A DNA stretch of 64,000 nucleotides from Rhodopseudomonas palustris (GTDB lineage: Bacteria > Pseudomonadota > Alphaproteobacteria > Rhizobiales > Xanthobacteraceae), in contig JACRJB010000053.1 of assembly GCA_016215605.1 (NCBI GenBank), forward strand, positions 124,001-188,000, written 5' to 3'. Positions 1 through 9,060 of the stretch are shown in pieces. The stretch's first letter is position 1, and each line of letters starts with the position of its first letter. The translations under genes and the position numbers were made by a program. The notes under the pieces are model-generated. The model saw nothing but the letters and a program-made list of their open reading frames with translations, had not been told where the DNA came from and searched no databases.

Positions 1-649
1 GCTGTCGAGCATCCTGGCCGACTACAAGGAGGCGGAGCGCATCCCTGCGGACGTCCGCAATTCGATCGAGGCGATCGATGGCGACCTCGAATGCTTCGCC
101 TCGGACAATTCCGAGTTCGATCTCGCGACCTGTCGCGGCATACTGCTCTCGATCCTGGACCGGCTCCGTTCCGGCCTCGAACATTCCAACGGGCACAAGA
201 ACATTCCTCCGGTGCTGGAAGAGATAACCAAGCTGACTCCGATCTTCGGGCGGCTCGAAGGCATGGGATTGGCGGCCAACTTCGTCGTCCGGCTGCGCAC
301 GTCGCAGGATGTTCTGCGCAGGTCCATGCTGCGCATCTATCAGATCCAGCGCGTGGAGTTCGTTCCGTCGGTACACGTCCTCGTTCAGACGCTGGTGTTC
401 GCGATCGTCATCATGATGCTCTTCCTCAAGACCGAGGGCGATCCGGCGTCGGCGATGATGTTCGGCTTCATAAGCTACATGTTCGTCTACGCGCTGTACC
501 TGGTCCGGCTTCTCGAACAGCCGTTCGCGCAGGGGCACGGATCGCTCGACGACGTCAGCCTCTTCCTCTTGGATGAGCTTCGCGAAAGTCTGCGTAAGTC
601 CCTTGCCGAGGTCACGTCGTCGGCGCCCCACTCACTTCAGGAGATTTGA
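1..649 (+). CDS. Hypothetical membrane protein, 5'-truncated by window edge
   Basis: The frame is open from base 2 and ends at a TGA at 647-649, so only the C-terminal ~215 residues are present. The visible part is a soluble, helix-rich stretch followed by two hydrophobic segments (around VLVQTLVFAIVIMMLF and FGFISYMFVYALYLV), then a short charged tail. I do not recognise the family. The stop lies one base before the ATG of the cation exporter, so the two genes are probably co-transcribed. The real start lies left of the window. Confidence 0.7.
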   Translation, partial: LSSILADYKEAERIPADVRNSIEAIDGDLECFASDNSEFDLATCRGILLSILDRLRSGLEHSNGHKNIPPVLEEITKLTPIFGRLEGMGLAANFVVRLRTSQDVLRRSMLRIYQIQRVEFVPSVHVLVQTLVFAIVIMMLFLKTEGDPASAMMFGFISYMFVYALYLVRLLEQPFAQGHGSLDDVSLFLLDELRESLRKSLAEVTSSAPHSLQEI

Positions 650-650
650 C

Positions 651-1550
651 ATGCACGGCGGTGGATCCACTGGAACGGCGGCGGCAAAGCACGCCACGCG
701 GCTCGCTTGGGCTTTGGGCCTCACGGCGACCTACCTGTTGGCCGAGGTGGTCGGAGGGCTGATTACAGGTAGTCTGGCTCTTCTGGCTGACGCCGCCCAC
801 ATGTTGACCGACGTGGGCGGACTGGGTCTTGCGCTTCTCGCCATCCGCTTCGCGGCGAAGGAAGCGACCCCGCGACGGACCTACGGGTATCTTCGGATGG
901 AAGTGCTATCCGCGCTGGCCAACGCCGTCGTTCTGCTTCTGCTGACGGTCTACATTCTTTACGAAGCCTATCAGAGGTTTCTGGGGCCGCCCGAAGTCCT
1001 CGGCGGACCTATGCTGATCGTGGCGACGGTCGGACTGATCGTGAATCTGATCAGCATGAGACTTCTGATGGGCGGATCGTCGGAAAGCCTCAACGTGCGA
1101 GGCGCCTATCTCGAAGTGCTCGGTGACATGCTCGGCTCCATCGGGGTCATCGTGGCCGCCCTCCTCATGATTTGGAAAGGATGGGTTCTGGCCGATCCGA
1201 TCATCGGAGCGGGAATCGGACTGTTCATCGTGCCCCGGACCCTCGGGTTGCTCAGGCAGGTGACGCACATCCTCATGGAGGGCACTCCGGCGAATGTCGA
1301 CATTGGTACGCTCGAAGCGAAGCTGAAGCTTATCGCCGGCGTCGTCGCCGTGCATGACCTCCACGTATGGACCGTCACGTCCGGCTTCGATGCGATGAGC
1401 TGTCATCTGGTGGTGGAGGATCTGTCGAAAGGAAGGCAAGCTTTGCAGGAAGCGCGCCGTCTGATGAAAGACGACTTCAAGATCGATCACGTCACGATCC
1501 AGATCGACGACGAGGCGATCAGAAACGAGGAGCCAGTTTTGCACGTTTGA
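651..1550 (+). CDS. CDF-family cation efflux protein (CzcD/ZitB-like)
   Basis: This 299-residue cation diffusion facilitator is an inner-membrane H+/divalent-metal antiporter, typically exporting Zn, Co or Cd. The TM2 metal motif HMLTD is near residue 50, within ADAAHMLTDVGGLGLAL. The TM5 site reads YLEVLGDMLGS, so Glu sits where ZitB/CzcD-type proteins often have His. About six TM helices are followed by a cytoplasmic ferredoxin-like domain with HDLHVWTV. A longer frame exists upstream, but ATG 651 has a Shine-Dalgarno (AGGAG) and starts right after the previous stop. The metal cannot be fixed from sequence, although the neighbouring genes are copper genes. Confidence 0.92.
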   Translation: MHGGGSTGTAAAKHATRLAWALGLTATYLLAEVVGGLITGSLALLADAAHMLTDVGGLGLALLAIRFAAKEATPRRTYGYLRMEVLSALANAVVLLLLTVYILYEAYQRFLGPPEVLGGPMLIVATVGLIVNLISMRLLMGGSSESLNVRGAYLEVLGDMLGSIGVIVAALLMIWKGWVLADPIIGAGIGLFIVPRTLGLLRQVTHILMEGTPANVDIGTLEAKLKLIAGVVAVHDLHVWTVTSGFDAMSCHLVVEDLSKGRQALQEARRLMKDDFKIDHVTIQIDDEAIRNEEPVLHV

Positions 1551-1576
1551 CGAATCAAAGACTCCTAAAGGATTCA

Positions 1577-1609
1577 CACCGTCTTTCGTCAGATCGACGA
1601 CAGACGGTG
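1577..1609. terminator. Possible bidirectional terminator hairpin
   Basis: An 8-bp perfect stem, CACCGTCT / AGACGGTG, with a 17-nt loop lies between the convergent CDF and copper ATPase genes and is followed by CATTTTG. The T run is short, so termination is plausible but unproven. Confidence 0.35.
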
Positions 1610-1716
1610 CATTTTGCCAAGGCCACGTCGCTCGCCTTCCGGTGTGGCGGTCTGGGAAGACCGACCTCCGGCGCTCCGTGGGAATCCTCTCGCGTAACGA
1701 TGTGCGTGGCTGTCGC

Positions 1717-4416
1717 CTAGAGGCTGGTCGCGCGCAACCGCAGTGCATTTCCCACCACGGTTACCGAAGACAGCGCCATGGCAGCCGCGGCGATGATCGG
1801 AGAGAGCAGCAGCCCGAAAGTCGGGTACAGGACCCCCGCGGCTATCGGAATGCCTGCCGCGTTGTAGATGAACGCGAAGAACAGGTTCTGCCGGATGTTG
1901 CTCATCGTCGCCTCCGAGAGGCGGCGGGCCCGGACGATGCCGCCGAGATCGCCCTTGAGCAGCGTGACGCCGGCGCTCTCCATGGCCACGTCGGTGCCGG
2001 TGCCCATGGCGATGCCGACGTCGGCGGCGGCCAGGGCGGGCGCGTCATTGACGCCGTCCCCCGCCATCGCAACGATCCGCCCGGCCTTCTGCAGCTTCGT
2101 CACAACCGCGCTCTTCTGGTCCGGGAGGACTTCCGCCTCGACCTCGGAGATGCCAAGATGTTTTGCCACCGCGTTCGCCGTGGTCCGGTTGTCGCCCGTC
2201 AGCATGATGACCCTGATGCCTTCGGCCGCCAGCGCCTTCAGCGCGTCCGGCGTGGTGGCCTTCACCGGATCGGCGATGGCGAGGATGCCGGCGAGCGCAC
2301 CATCGACCGCGATGTTCACCACCGTCGCGCCTTCTGCGCGCAGCTCTTCCGCCCGCGCTTCCAGCGACCGGGTCTCGACGCCGGACGCGGTCATGAACTT
2401 GGCGTTTCCAAGCAGCACGACCTTGCCGTCGATCCTGCCTGTCACGCCCTTGCCTGTCGGGGAGTCGAAATCCGCGACAGGCGCGAGGTCGATGCTCCGC
2501 TCCTTCGCCGCGCGAACGATGGCGTCGGCCAGCGGATGCTCGCTCGACCGCTCGACGCTGGCCGCGAGCCTTAGGATTTCGGCTTCCTCGAATCCTGGCG
2601 CCGGCACGATCGAGACGACCTCGGGTTTGCCCTGGGTGAGCGTTCCAGTCTTGTCGACGACGAGCGTATCGACCTTCTCCATGCGTTCGAGGGCCTCGGC
2701 GTTCTTGATGAGGACGCCGGCCTGCGCGCCGCGGCCGACACCGACCATGATCGACATCGGGGTCGCGAGACCGAGCGCGCACGGACAGGCGATGATCAGC
2801 ACGCTCACCGCCGCGACGAGACCATAGGCAAGACGCGGCTCGGGCCCGAACCACGCCCAGGCGGCGAAGGCCGCCACGGCGACCGCGATGACGACCGGCA
2901 CGAACCAGCCGGCCACGTGGTCGGCGAGCCGTTGGATCGGCGCCCGCGACCGCTGCGCCTGCGCCACCATCTGCACGATCTGCGACAGGAGGGTGTCGCG
3001 GCCGACCTTTTCGGCCTTCATGACGAATCCGCCGGACTGGTTGAGCGACCCGGCGACGACCTTGTCGCCCGGCTCCTTGGCGACCGGCATCGATTCGCCC
3101 GTGATCAAGGACTCGTCGACGGAAGATCGCCCCTCGATCGTGATCCCGTCCACCGGCACCTTCTCGCCGGGTCGGACGCGCAGCCTGTCGCCGACGTTCA
3201 GGCTGTCCAGCGCCACTTCGTGGTCCTCGCCCGCATCGTCCACCAGCCGCGCGGTCTTCGGAGCGAGATCGAGCAACGCTTTGATGGCGCCCGACGTCGC
3301 CTCGCGCGCGCGCAGTTCGAGCATCTGGCCGAGCAGGACGAGCACCGTGATGACGGCCGCTGCCTCGAAATAGACCGCCACGGCGCCGCCATGGCCGCGG
3401 AACGCGGGCGGGAAGACGCCCGGCGCCGCCGTCGCGACCACGCTGTAGGCGTAAGCCACGCCCGTGCCCATCGCGACCAAGGTGAACATGTTCAGGTTGC
3501 GGGTGACGAGCGACTGCCAGCCGCGGACGAAAAACGGCCAGCCCGCCCACAGCACGACCGGCGTTGCGAAGACGAGTTGGATCCAATTCGACATCGTGGG
3601 ATCGACGAGCCCATGGCCGCCGACGAGATGACCGCCCATCTCGAGCACGACGGCCGGCGCGGCCAATGCGAGGCCGATCCAGAACCGGCGCGTCATGTCT
3701 GCGAGTTCCGGATTGGGCTGGTCGTCGAGGCTGACCAGTTCGGGCTCGAGCGCCATGCCGCAGATCGGACAGCTTCCCGGACCGACCTGTCGGATCTCCG
3801 GATGCATCGGACAGGTATAGATGGTGCCCTCGGGCACCGGAACCGCAAGCGCGTCCGACTTCGACTTCTGCAGGTATCGCTGCGGGTCGGCGGCAAACTT
3901 GCTGCGGCAGCCGGCCGAGCAGAAATGATGGGTCTCGCCGGCGAGTGCTAATTTGTGCGGGGTCGTGTCCGGATCGACGGTCATTCCGCAGACGGGATCG
4001 ATCGTGCCGGCGGCGGCCTCGTCATGAGCGTGGGCATGTCCTTCATGGGGGTGACCGCCGTGATCGGTTCCGCCGCAGCAGCCGCCGGTTCCCTGCGCGG
4101 TGTCGGCCTTGGCGGGATAAGCATCGGGTGAGGTTGCGAACTTTGCGCGGCAGCCAGCGGAGCAGAAGTAGTAGCGCTGCCCGCCATGGTCGAAGCTGTG
4201 CTTGGCCGTGACCGGATCGACGGTCATGCCGCAGACCGGATCGGTCGCCTTGCCCGTATCGGCGTGGTCCTTGCGTTGGCTTCCGTGCGACGCGTGCCCG
4301 GGCGCTTCATGCGCCGCACCGCCGCAGCAGGCGGAAGCGGCGGACTTCGTCGCTACGCTCTGCGGTCTGGAGCCGCAGCCGCAACCACCCGAACCATCTT
4401 TTTTCGCGTCCGACAT
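1717..4416 (-). CDS. copA: Copper-translocating P1B-type ATPase with two YHS domains
   Basis: This 899-residue inner-membrane Cu(I) exporting ATPase has the full set of P-type motifs: ITGES actuator loop, [12 protein letters not shown] in the transport helix, [11 protein letters not shown] phosphorylation site, [15 protein letters not shown] and [11 protein letters not shown] hinge. The N-terminus is unusual. There is no CxxC HMA domain. Instead there is a Cys-rich leader (GCGCG, ACCGG), two YHS/TRASH-like metal domains (about 57-102 and 137-182, each with [10 protein letters not shown] and FCSAGCR), a His-rich linker and a YTCPMHPEI...CPICGM metal-binding ribbon (about 198-226). ATG at 4416 was chosen because GGAGAAG precedes it and upstream in-frame codons only mirror csoR. 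A CsoR-type operator lies 25 bp upstream. Confidence 0.95.
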   Translation of the reverse strand: MSDAKKDGSGGCGCGSRPQSVATKSAASACCGGAAHEAPGHASHGSQRKDHADTGKATDPVCGMTVDPVTAKHSFDHGGQRYYFCSAGCRAKFATSPDAYPAKADTAQGTGGCCGGTDHGGHPHEGHAHAHDEAAAGTIDPVCGMTVDPDTTPHKLALAGETHHFCSAGCRSKFAADPQRYLQKSKSDALAVPVPEGTIYTCPMHPEIRQVGPGSCPICGMALEPELVSLDDQPNPELADMTRRFWIGLALAAPAVVLEMGGHLVGGHGLVDPTMSNWIQLVFATPVVLWAGWPFFVRGWQSLVTRNLNMFTLVAMGTGVAYAYSVVATAAPGVFPPAFRGHGGAVAVYFEAAAVITVLVLLGQMLELRAREATSGAIKALLDLAPKTARLVDDAGEDHEVALDSLNVGDRLRVRPGEKVPVDGITIEGRSSVDESLITGESMPVAKEPGDKVVAGSLNQSGGFVMKAEKVGRDTLLSQIVQMVAQAQRSRAPIQRLADHVAGWFVPVVIAVAVAAFAAWAWFGPEPRLAYGLVAAVSVLIIACPCALGLATPMSIMVGVGRGAQAGVLIKNAEALERMEKVDTLVVDKTGTLTQGKPEVVSIVPAPGFEEAEILRLAASVERSSEHPLADAIVRAAKERSIDLAPVADFDSPTGKGVTGRIDGKVVLLGNAKFMTASGVETRSLEARAEELRAEGATVVNIAVDGALAGILAIADPVKATTPDALKALAAEGIRVIMLTGDNRTTANAVAKHLGISEVEAEVLPDQKSAVVTKLQKAGRIVAMAGDGVNDAPALAAADVGIAMGTGTDVAMESAGVTLLKGDLGGIVRARRLSEATMSNIRQNLFFAFIYNAAGIPIAAGVLYPTFGLLLSPIIAAAAMALSSVTVVGNALRLRATSL

Positions 4417-4441
4417 CGTCTTCTCCAGATCTCGAGAACCC

Positions 4442-4458
4442 ATACCCTGTAGGGGTAT
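4442..4458 (-). promoter_or_regulatory. CsoR-type operator of copA
   Basis: The inverted repeat ATACCC-TGTAG-GGGTAT lies just upstream of the copper ATPase start. The same 6-5-6 arrangement recurs at 4793-4809 before csoR. It fits the G/C-tract-centred pseudo-palindromes known for CsoR repressors; binding by this CsoR is inferred. Confidence 0.75.
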
Positions 4459-4792
4459 ATGCGCCCATTGCGCGAGGATATCAAGATGCTTCATCGATAT
4501 GCGTGCGCGGCCGACGTCCAAGGCGAGGATGAAACCAGGGATGCCGTACTGAGTCCGTCGCGGACCGCGGGGACGCAGCGCGAACATCCCCACTCCATCC
4601 GGAAACCCGATTGAGCGCCGCGGAGTTAGGCGCGCGAACCTGTCGCCTACCGGAGCCAAGCGGGGCAGCCGCGGACGGACCTGCCGCACAGCAACAACCC
4701 TGCCCGGCAACACCTGCGCGTTCCGGATCCGGGCCGATGACCGGAGATCGCTCATACCTGCCCGGTACCGGCGTTTTGCCCCCTTGCAACCT

Positions 4793-4809
4793 GTACCCAG
4801 TAGGGGTAT
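4793..4809 (+). promoter_or_regulatory. CsoR-type operator of csoR
   Basis: The inverted repeat GTACCC-AGTAG-GGGTAT matches the site before copA in spacing and core. It ends 9 bp before the csoR ATG, implying autoregulation with a transcription start at or very near the start codon. Confidence 0.75.
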
Positions 4810-4818
4810 ATCCCCCTC

Positions 4819-5094
4819 ATGCGCGGCGACATCAAGACATCGGTGAAGAAACGCCTCTGCAGGATCGAGGGGCAGGTCCGTGGCCTGTCGAAGATGGTCG
4901 AAGAGGACCGCTACTGCATCGACGTCGTGACGCAGATCTCCGCGGTCCGTGCCGCGCTGCGCCGCGTGGAGGAAGAAGTGCTCAAAGACCACGTTTCTCA
5001 TTGCGTGGAGCACGCCATCGCGAGCGGCGACAAGGCCGACCAGCGCCAGAAGATCGCCGAACTGATGGCCGTCGTCGGAAGGGCCGAACGATGA
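4819..5094 (+). CDS. csoR: CsoR-family copper-sensing repressor
   Basis: This 91-residue all-helical repressor of the CsoR/RcnR (DUF156) family is expected to release DNA when it binds Cu(I). RRIEGQVRG-type sequence ([13 protein letters not shown]) is at residues 14-26. The Cu(I) ligand set of CsoR proteins is present as Cys33 (RYCIDV), His58 and Cys62 (DHVSHCVEH). It is divergent from the copper ATPase, and both genes have the same operator. The ATG has almost no Shine-Dalgarno and lies 9 bp after the operator, so the mRNA may be leaderless; an in-frame GTG lies 24 nt downstream. Confidence 0.93.
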   Translation: MRGDIKTSVKKRLCRIEGQVRGLSKMVEEDRYCIDVVTQISAVRAALRRVEEEVLKDHVSHCVEHAIASGDKADQRQKIAELMAVVGRAER

Positions 5095-5179
5095 CCCGTT
5101 TGCAATTCGCCTTGGCGTTCCGGAATTTCGCGGATAGGCTCCGCCGATCGACTCGACCCCCCGAAGGCATCTGAATCGC

Positions 5180-5665
5180 ATGCTCGTCAGGCTCACCAGG
5201 AAACGTAGGCTGAAGGCAGGGTGGCTCGTCACCTTCGTCTACATGCTGTGCATCCTGGCGCCGACCTTGTCCTACGCCCTGCCGGGTGAACACGCTCCTG
5301 CCCACTGCCTGACCATGGAGGGCATGTCCGGCTCGATGCACATGCACGACGAAGCCGTCCAGCCGATGCACGCCCATCTCGACGAGCAGCAGCACGACCA
5401 TGCTTCCGCGCAGCAGGCGTCGATGTCCGACGCGGCAGACATGATGGCGATGTCCGACGATATGGACACCGACGGCATGCCGGCGAAGAAGCCTCCTCAC
5501 ACCACCAGCGGCCAATGCTGCGCCCTGATGTGCGTCACGGCGATGCCTGCGTCGCTGGTCGATTTCGCGATGCCTCCGATGCCGACGTTGGTCCGCATCG
5601 CGACCAGCTATCGCGCCACCGCCGACAATGCGCCGGCCGTGCAGTACCGTCCCCCCATCGCCTGA
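5180..5665 (+). CDS. Secreted Met/His/Cys-rich small protein, probably metal-related
   Basis: This 161-residue protein has an N-terminal hydrophobic segment ([19 protein letters not shown]) that looks like a signal peptide or anchor. A long Met/His/Asp-rich stretch follows ([29 protein letters not shown]), then a Cys cluster [13 protein letters not shown] and the end QYRPPIA. I do not recognise a named family. The composition and position directly after csoR suggest a copper-induced periplasmic metal-binding protein. It resembles the products at 19342-19698 and 54897-55283 in layout (leader, Cys cluster followed by a hydrophobic stretch, Pro-Pro tail). Confidence 0.75.
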   Translation: MLVRLTRKRRLKAGWLVTFVYMLCILAPTLSYALPGEHAPAHCLTMEGMSGSMHMHDEAVQPMHAHLDEQQHDHASAQQASMSDAADMMAMSDDMDTDGMPAKKPPHTTSGQCCALMCVTAMPASLVDFAMPPMPTLVRIATSYRATADNAPAVQYRPPIA

Positions 5666-5742
5666 TTTGAACGTCTAGACGCGGTGCTTGCCCTGCAGAG
5701 GGATGGCGCGCCTGTGGTCCATCGTCATTTCAGGAAACGAAC

Positions 5743-6036
5743 ATGTTCACGCAGTTTGGGGCGAAGCTCGCCGCCGTTCGCTCGGTGGCCGCTGGTGTAT
5801 TCCGTTCACGACCGGCGGTGCTCGCCGCCGTATCCCTTGGCACCCTCACTCTAGGAGGCTGTCTGCCGACGACAGTGCCCTTGGTGGGCGCCGACCCGGC
5901 CGATCCTTCGGCCAGGGTAGCGGGGGTAGGCTACCGCTCGACCGTCGCTCCCTACAGCAGCCTCCGGCCGGTGGCGCCGGCGCCTTGGCGCGAACAGAAC
6001 GACCGCGCCGCTCCGGCGCCGAAATCCGACCGGTAG
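5743..6036 (+). CDS. Small hypothetical lipoprotein
   Basis: This 97-residue protein has a signal sequence ending in a lipobox (LTLGGC, Cys at about residue 40), so it is probably a lipoprotein. The remainder is Pro/Ala-rich and low in complexity, with no domain I recognise. AGGAAACGA precedes the ATG. The outer-membrane lipoprotein gene starts 10 bp downstream, which indicates an operon and possibly a helper role in the envelope complex. Confidence 0.7.
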   Translation: MFTQFGAKLAAVRSVAAGVFRSRPAVLAAVSLGTLTLGGCLPTTVPLVGADPADPSARVAGVGYRSTVAPYSSLRPVAPAPWREQNDRAAPAPKSDR

Positions 6037-6045
6037 GAGCGAGAC

Positions 6046-7497
6046 ATGTTCAGCACGCGTCACGCCCGCCGTCCGTTCGTCGCCCGCAGCGGTTCCAAGC
6101 CCGCAGCGGTGGCGGTCCTGTTCTCCGCGCTCCTCCTCTCCGGATGCGCCACCTTTTCGCCGGACGCCGGCATGGGCGTGGTCGCCGGGGTCGCCGGCGA
6201 GACCATCAGGAAGGACGTCATCTCGATCAAGACCCAGGACGACGCGGTACGCGCTGACAGCGCCGTCAAGGATCTCCTCAAGCGCACTCTGACGGTGGAC
6301 AACGCCGTGCAGATCGCACTGCTGAGCAACCGCGGTCTGCAGGCGGCATACAACGAACTGGCGCTTGCCGAAACGGATCTGGTGGCGGAAAGCCTGCCGC
6401 CGAATCCCACCTTCTCCGTTTCACGCATCGCGGGTTCCGGGGTGGTCGAATTGGAACGCAGGATCGTGGCGGACATTCTTGCGTTGGCAACGCTTCCGGT
6501 ACGTTCCGAGATCGCGCGACAGCGTTTCCGTCAGGCGCAGCTCCGGGCAGCGGAGGAAACGCTCCGACTGACTGCCGATGTGCGGCTCGCGTACTTCCGC
6601 GCGGTCGCCGCCAACGAGCTTGTTCTACTCCTCACAGATGCCAAGTCCACGGCCGAATCCACGGCCCAGCTCGCATCGAAGCTCGGTCGGACCGGAGCGT
6701 TGAACAAGCTCGACCAGGCGCGAGAACAGGTCTTTTACGCCGAGATAACGGCGGAGCTCGCACTGGTACGGCAGGAGGCGGCGAGTTCGCGCGAGCGTCT
6801 GATTCGCCTTGCTGGACTGTGGGACGGAGACCTGGGATTCCGCATCCCGATGAAGCTTCCGGCGCTGCCACGTCGGCCACAACCGCTTCCTGGCATCGAG
6901 GTCGATGCCGTCGAGCGTCGCGTCGACCTGCAGATCGCACGTCTCGAACTGGTCGCTCTCGCCAAGAGCCTGAAGCTCAGTGAGGCAAGCCGGTTCGTGA
7001 CACTGCTGGATATCGCCGGGATCAACAAGAAGACGTCCGATGCCGGCGGCGCCGCCACGGAGCGCGGAGTCGATCTCCAGTTCCAGATCCCTCTCTTCGA
7101 TGGTGGAGAAGTCCGGGTCCGGCAAGCCGTCGAGACCTACAATCAGGCCTTCAACCTCTTGACGGAAAGAGCGGTGAACGTCCGTTCGGAGGCGCGCGAC
7201 GCCTACAAGACCTATCGGTCGGCGTACGACATCGCGGGCCACTATCAACGCGAGGTCCTTCCGCTGCGAGAGATCATCTCCAACGAGATGCAGCTTCGCT
7301 TCAGTAGCATGCAGGACGACGTGTTCGCATTGTTGACGGAGGCCAGGCAGCGCATAGCCGCCCTGCGCGCCGCAATCGAGGCGAAGCGCGATTTCTGGAC
7401 GGCGCAATCAGAGCTGCAGACCGTCGTCAACGGCGGCGGTCGATCGGACGCACCGCAGCAGACCCGGACCGCGAAGACCGCCAGAGCCGGCGGCTGA
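6046..7497 (+). CDS. TolC-family outer-membrane efflux lipoprotein
   Basis: This 483-residue protein has a lipobox (LLLSGCATF, Cys near residue 31) and the two long helical repeats of the outer-membrane efflux factor family (for example VQIALLSNRGLQAAYNELALAETDLV and a matching second half with EARDAYKTYRSAYD). It should form the trimeric outer-membrane channel of a tripartite pump. No RND or adaptor gene is adjacent; the multicopper oxidase follows 10 bp downstream. The slot is the one CopB/PcoB occupies in classical cop clusters. TAGGAGCGAGAC precedes the ATG. Confidence 0.9.
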   Translation: MFSTRHARRPFVARSGSKPAAVAVLFSALLLSGCATFSPDAGMGVVAGVAGETIRKDVISIKTQDDAVRADSAVKDLLKRTLTVDNAVQIALLSNRGLQAAYNELALAETDLVAESLPPNPTFSVSRIAGSGVVELERRIVADILALATLPVRSEIARQRFRQAQLRAAEETLRLTADVRLAYFRAVAANELVLLLTDAKSTAESTAQLASKLGRTGALNKLDQAREQVFYAEITAELALVRQEAASSRERLIRLAGLWDGDLGFRIPMKLPALPRRPQPLPGIEVDAVERRVDLQIARLELVALAKSLKLSEASRFVTLLDIAGINKKTSDAGGAATERGVDLQFQIPLFDGGEVRVRQAVETYNQAFNLLTERAVNVRSEARDAYKTYRSAYDIAGHYQREVLPLREIISNEMQLRFSSMQDDVFALLTEARQRIAALRAAIEAKRDFWTAQSELQTVVNGGGRSDAPQQTRTAKTARAGG

Positions 7498-7507
7498 ATA
7501 GAAGGAC

Positions 7508-8902
7508 TTGAGCATGCTTTCCCGTAGAGGCTTTCTGAACACTGCCGCCTTGGCCGGTACCGTCGTCGTCGGCGGCCGGGTGCACGCCGCTAACATTCCC
7601 GAGGCGCCCACCATGGAGAAGGCGACGATGCAGCCGCCGCTGCACCCGTCGAGCGGTCCCGACTATAATCCAGTCGTCACCTTGAACGGCTGGACATTGC
7701 CGTGGCGGATGAACGGCGACTGGAAAGAATTTCATCTGGTCGCCGAACCGGTCGAACGCGAATTCGCCGAAGGCATGAAGGCGCATCTGTGGGGCTACAA
7801 CGGTCAGTCACCGGGGCCGACGATCGAGTGCGTAGAAGGCGACAAGATCCGCATCTTCGTCACGAACAGGCTTCCCGAACCGACCACGGTGCATTGGCAT
7901 GGCGTCATCCTGCCGAGCGGAATGGATGGCGTCGGTGGCTTGAGTCAGCCTCACATTCCGGTCGGAAAGACCTTCGTCTACGAATTCGAGATGAAATATA
8001 GCGGAACGTTCATGTACCACCCTCATTCGGACGAAATGGTCCAGATGGCGATGGGAATGATGGGCATGATCGTCGTGCATCCGCGCGACCGCTCCTTCCG
8101 GCCCGTCGATCGTGATTTTGTCTTCATCATGAGCACCTACGACATCGATCCCGGCACCTATCTCCCCAAGGTGTCGGAGATGACGAACTTCAACATGTGG
8201 ACGTTCAACAGCAGGGTCTTTCCCGGCATCGATCCGATGATTGTTCGGCTGGGCGATCGGGTGCGCGTCCGCATCGGCAATCTTACGATGACCAATCATC
8301 CTATCCATCTGCACGGCCACAAATTCGCCGTCACGTGCACTGACGGCGGCTGGGTGCCCGAAAGCGCCCAGTATCCGGAGACCACCACCGACGTGCCTGT
8401 CGGTGCGGTTCGGGTTTTCGACTTCATCGCCGACAATCCAGGGGACTGGGCGTTCCATTGCCACAAGTCGCATCACACCATGAACGCGATGGGTCACAAT
8501 GTCCGGAACATGATCGGCGTTTCGAAGAAGGATCTTGCGAAGGCCGTTGGAAAGCTGGCGCCGGACGCGATGGTGATGGGAACGACCGGAATGGCGATGG
8601 GCGAGATGGAGATGCCGATGCCGGACAACACGCTGCCGATGATGACGGGCTCGGGGCAGTTCGGACCGATCGAGATGGGTGGCATGTTCACGGTCATGAA
8701 GATCCGTGAGGGCCTCGCGCGCGACGACTACAGGGACCCCGGTCCGTACAAGCATCCACAGGGCACCGTCGCCTACGAAGTAGAGGCGCCGGCAGGCACG
8801 GCACCGCGACAAATCAACGAGAAGGCCAAGGCGAAGCCTGCGCCGGCTCAGGAGATGAAAGGCATGAACATGAAGGGGATGAAAGGAATGAAGGGGATGT
8901 GA
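7508..8902 (+). CDS. Multicopper oxidase, Tat-exported (CopA/CueO type)
   Basis: This 464-residue periplasmic multicopper oxidase probably oxidises Cu(I) to less toxic Cu(II). SRRGFLN at the N-terminus fits a Tat signal. Copper ligands are visible in order: VHWHGV, MYHPHSDE, HPIHLHGH and FHCHKSHHTMNAMGH, which together supply the T1, T2 and T3 sites. A Met-rich tail (repeats of MKGM, last 20 residues) and an MGEMEMPMPD segment near residue 360 resemble the Met-rich regions used by copper oxidases to recruit Cu(I). It lies in a tight unit with the outer-membrane lipoprotein. Confidence 0.93.
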   Translation: MSMLSRRGFLNTAALAGTVVVGGRVHAANIPEAPTMEKATMQPPLHPSSGPDYNPVVTLNGWTLPWRMNGDWKEFHLVAEPVEREFAEGMKAHLWGYNGQSPGPTIECVEGDKIRIFVTNRLPEPTTVHWHGVILPSGMDGVGGLSQPHIPVGKTFVYEFEMKYSGTFMYHPHSDEMVQMAMGMMGMIVVHPRDRSFRPVDRDFVFIMSTYDIDPGTYLPKVSEMTNFNMWTFNSRVFPGIDPMIVRLGDRVRVRIGNLTMTNHPIHLHGHKFAVTCTDGGWVPESAQYPETTTDVPVGAVRVFDFIADNPGDWAFHCHKSHHTMNAMGHNVRNMIGVSKKDLAKAVGKLAPDAMVMGTTGMAMGEMEMPMPDNTLPMMTGSGQFGPIEMGGMFTVMKIREGLARDDYRDPGPYKHPQGTVAYEVEAPAGTAPRQINEKAKAKPAPAQEMKGMNMKGMKGMKGM

Positions 8903-8940
8903 GGTCTCGACCATGCCTATGCAACCGAAACAGTGGAGCA

Positions 8941-9039
8941 ATCTATGATTCGATATCAACCGCGGACGCCGCCGCGATCGTGTGCCTGATACCCGGCCAC
9001 CGCGAAGCGGGCATGGTCGGCAACGTCGTCGTCAAGTAG
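8941..9039 (+). pseudogene. Remnant of a cupredoxin C-terminus
   Basis: The frame from 8941 to the TAG at 9037 ends with CLIPGHREAGMVGNVVVK. This is the Cys-x2-Pro-Gly-His-x3-Gly-Met loop and last strand of a type 1 copper protein (plastocyanin/azurin family). No start codon, signal peptide or N-terminal cupredoxin strands are found upstream; the preceding bases belong to the multicopper oxidase tail. It therefore looks like the stub of a deleted copper-protein gene. Confidence 0.6.
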
Positions 9040-9060
9040 CAACCCCCGAAAGGAAACAAA

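Larger units (their letters stand above)
4417..4818. other. Divergent copA-csoR intergenic region
   Basis: About 400 bp separate the two divergent starts. Both ends carry a CsoR-type operator. The middle (roughly 4480-4780) has open frames on both strands but no credible start with a ribosome site and no family similarity, so I see no gene there. Confidence 0.6.

Noticed and set aside
2045-3586. 513-codon minus-strand frame inside the copper ATPase
   Set aside because: Arg/Gly-rich shadow in another frame of the ATPase, no ribosome site or family.
4417-5232. N-terminal extension of the copper ATPase through csoR
   Set aside because: The extra residues are antisense csoR; ATG 4416 has GGAGAAG and the operator lies just upstream.
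8870-8902. Repeated ATGAAGG units as a tandem DNA repeat element
   Set aside because: They encode the Met-rich tail of the multicopper oxidase, a protein feature rather than a mobile or CRISPR repeat.
7427-8959. Minus-strand frames under the multicopper oxidase
   Set aside because: His/Arg-rich shadows; coding evidence on the plus strand is decisive.
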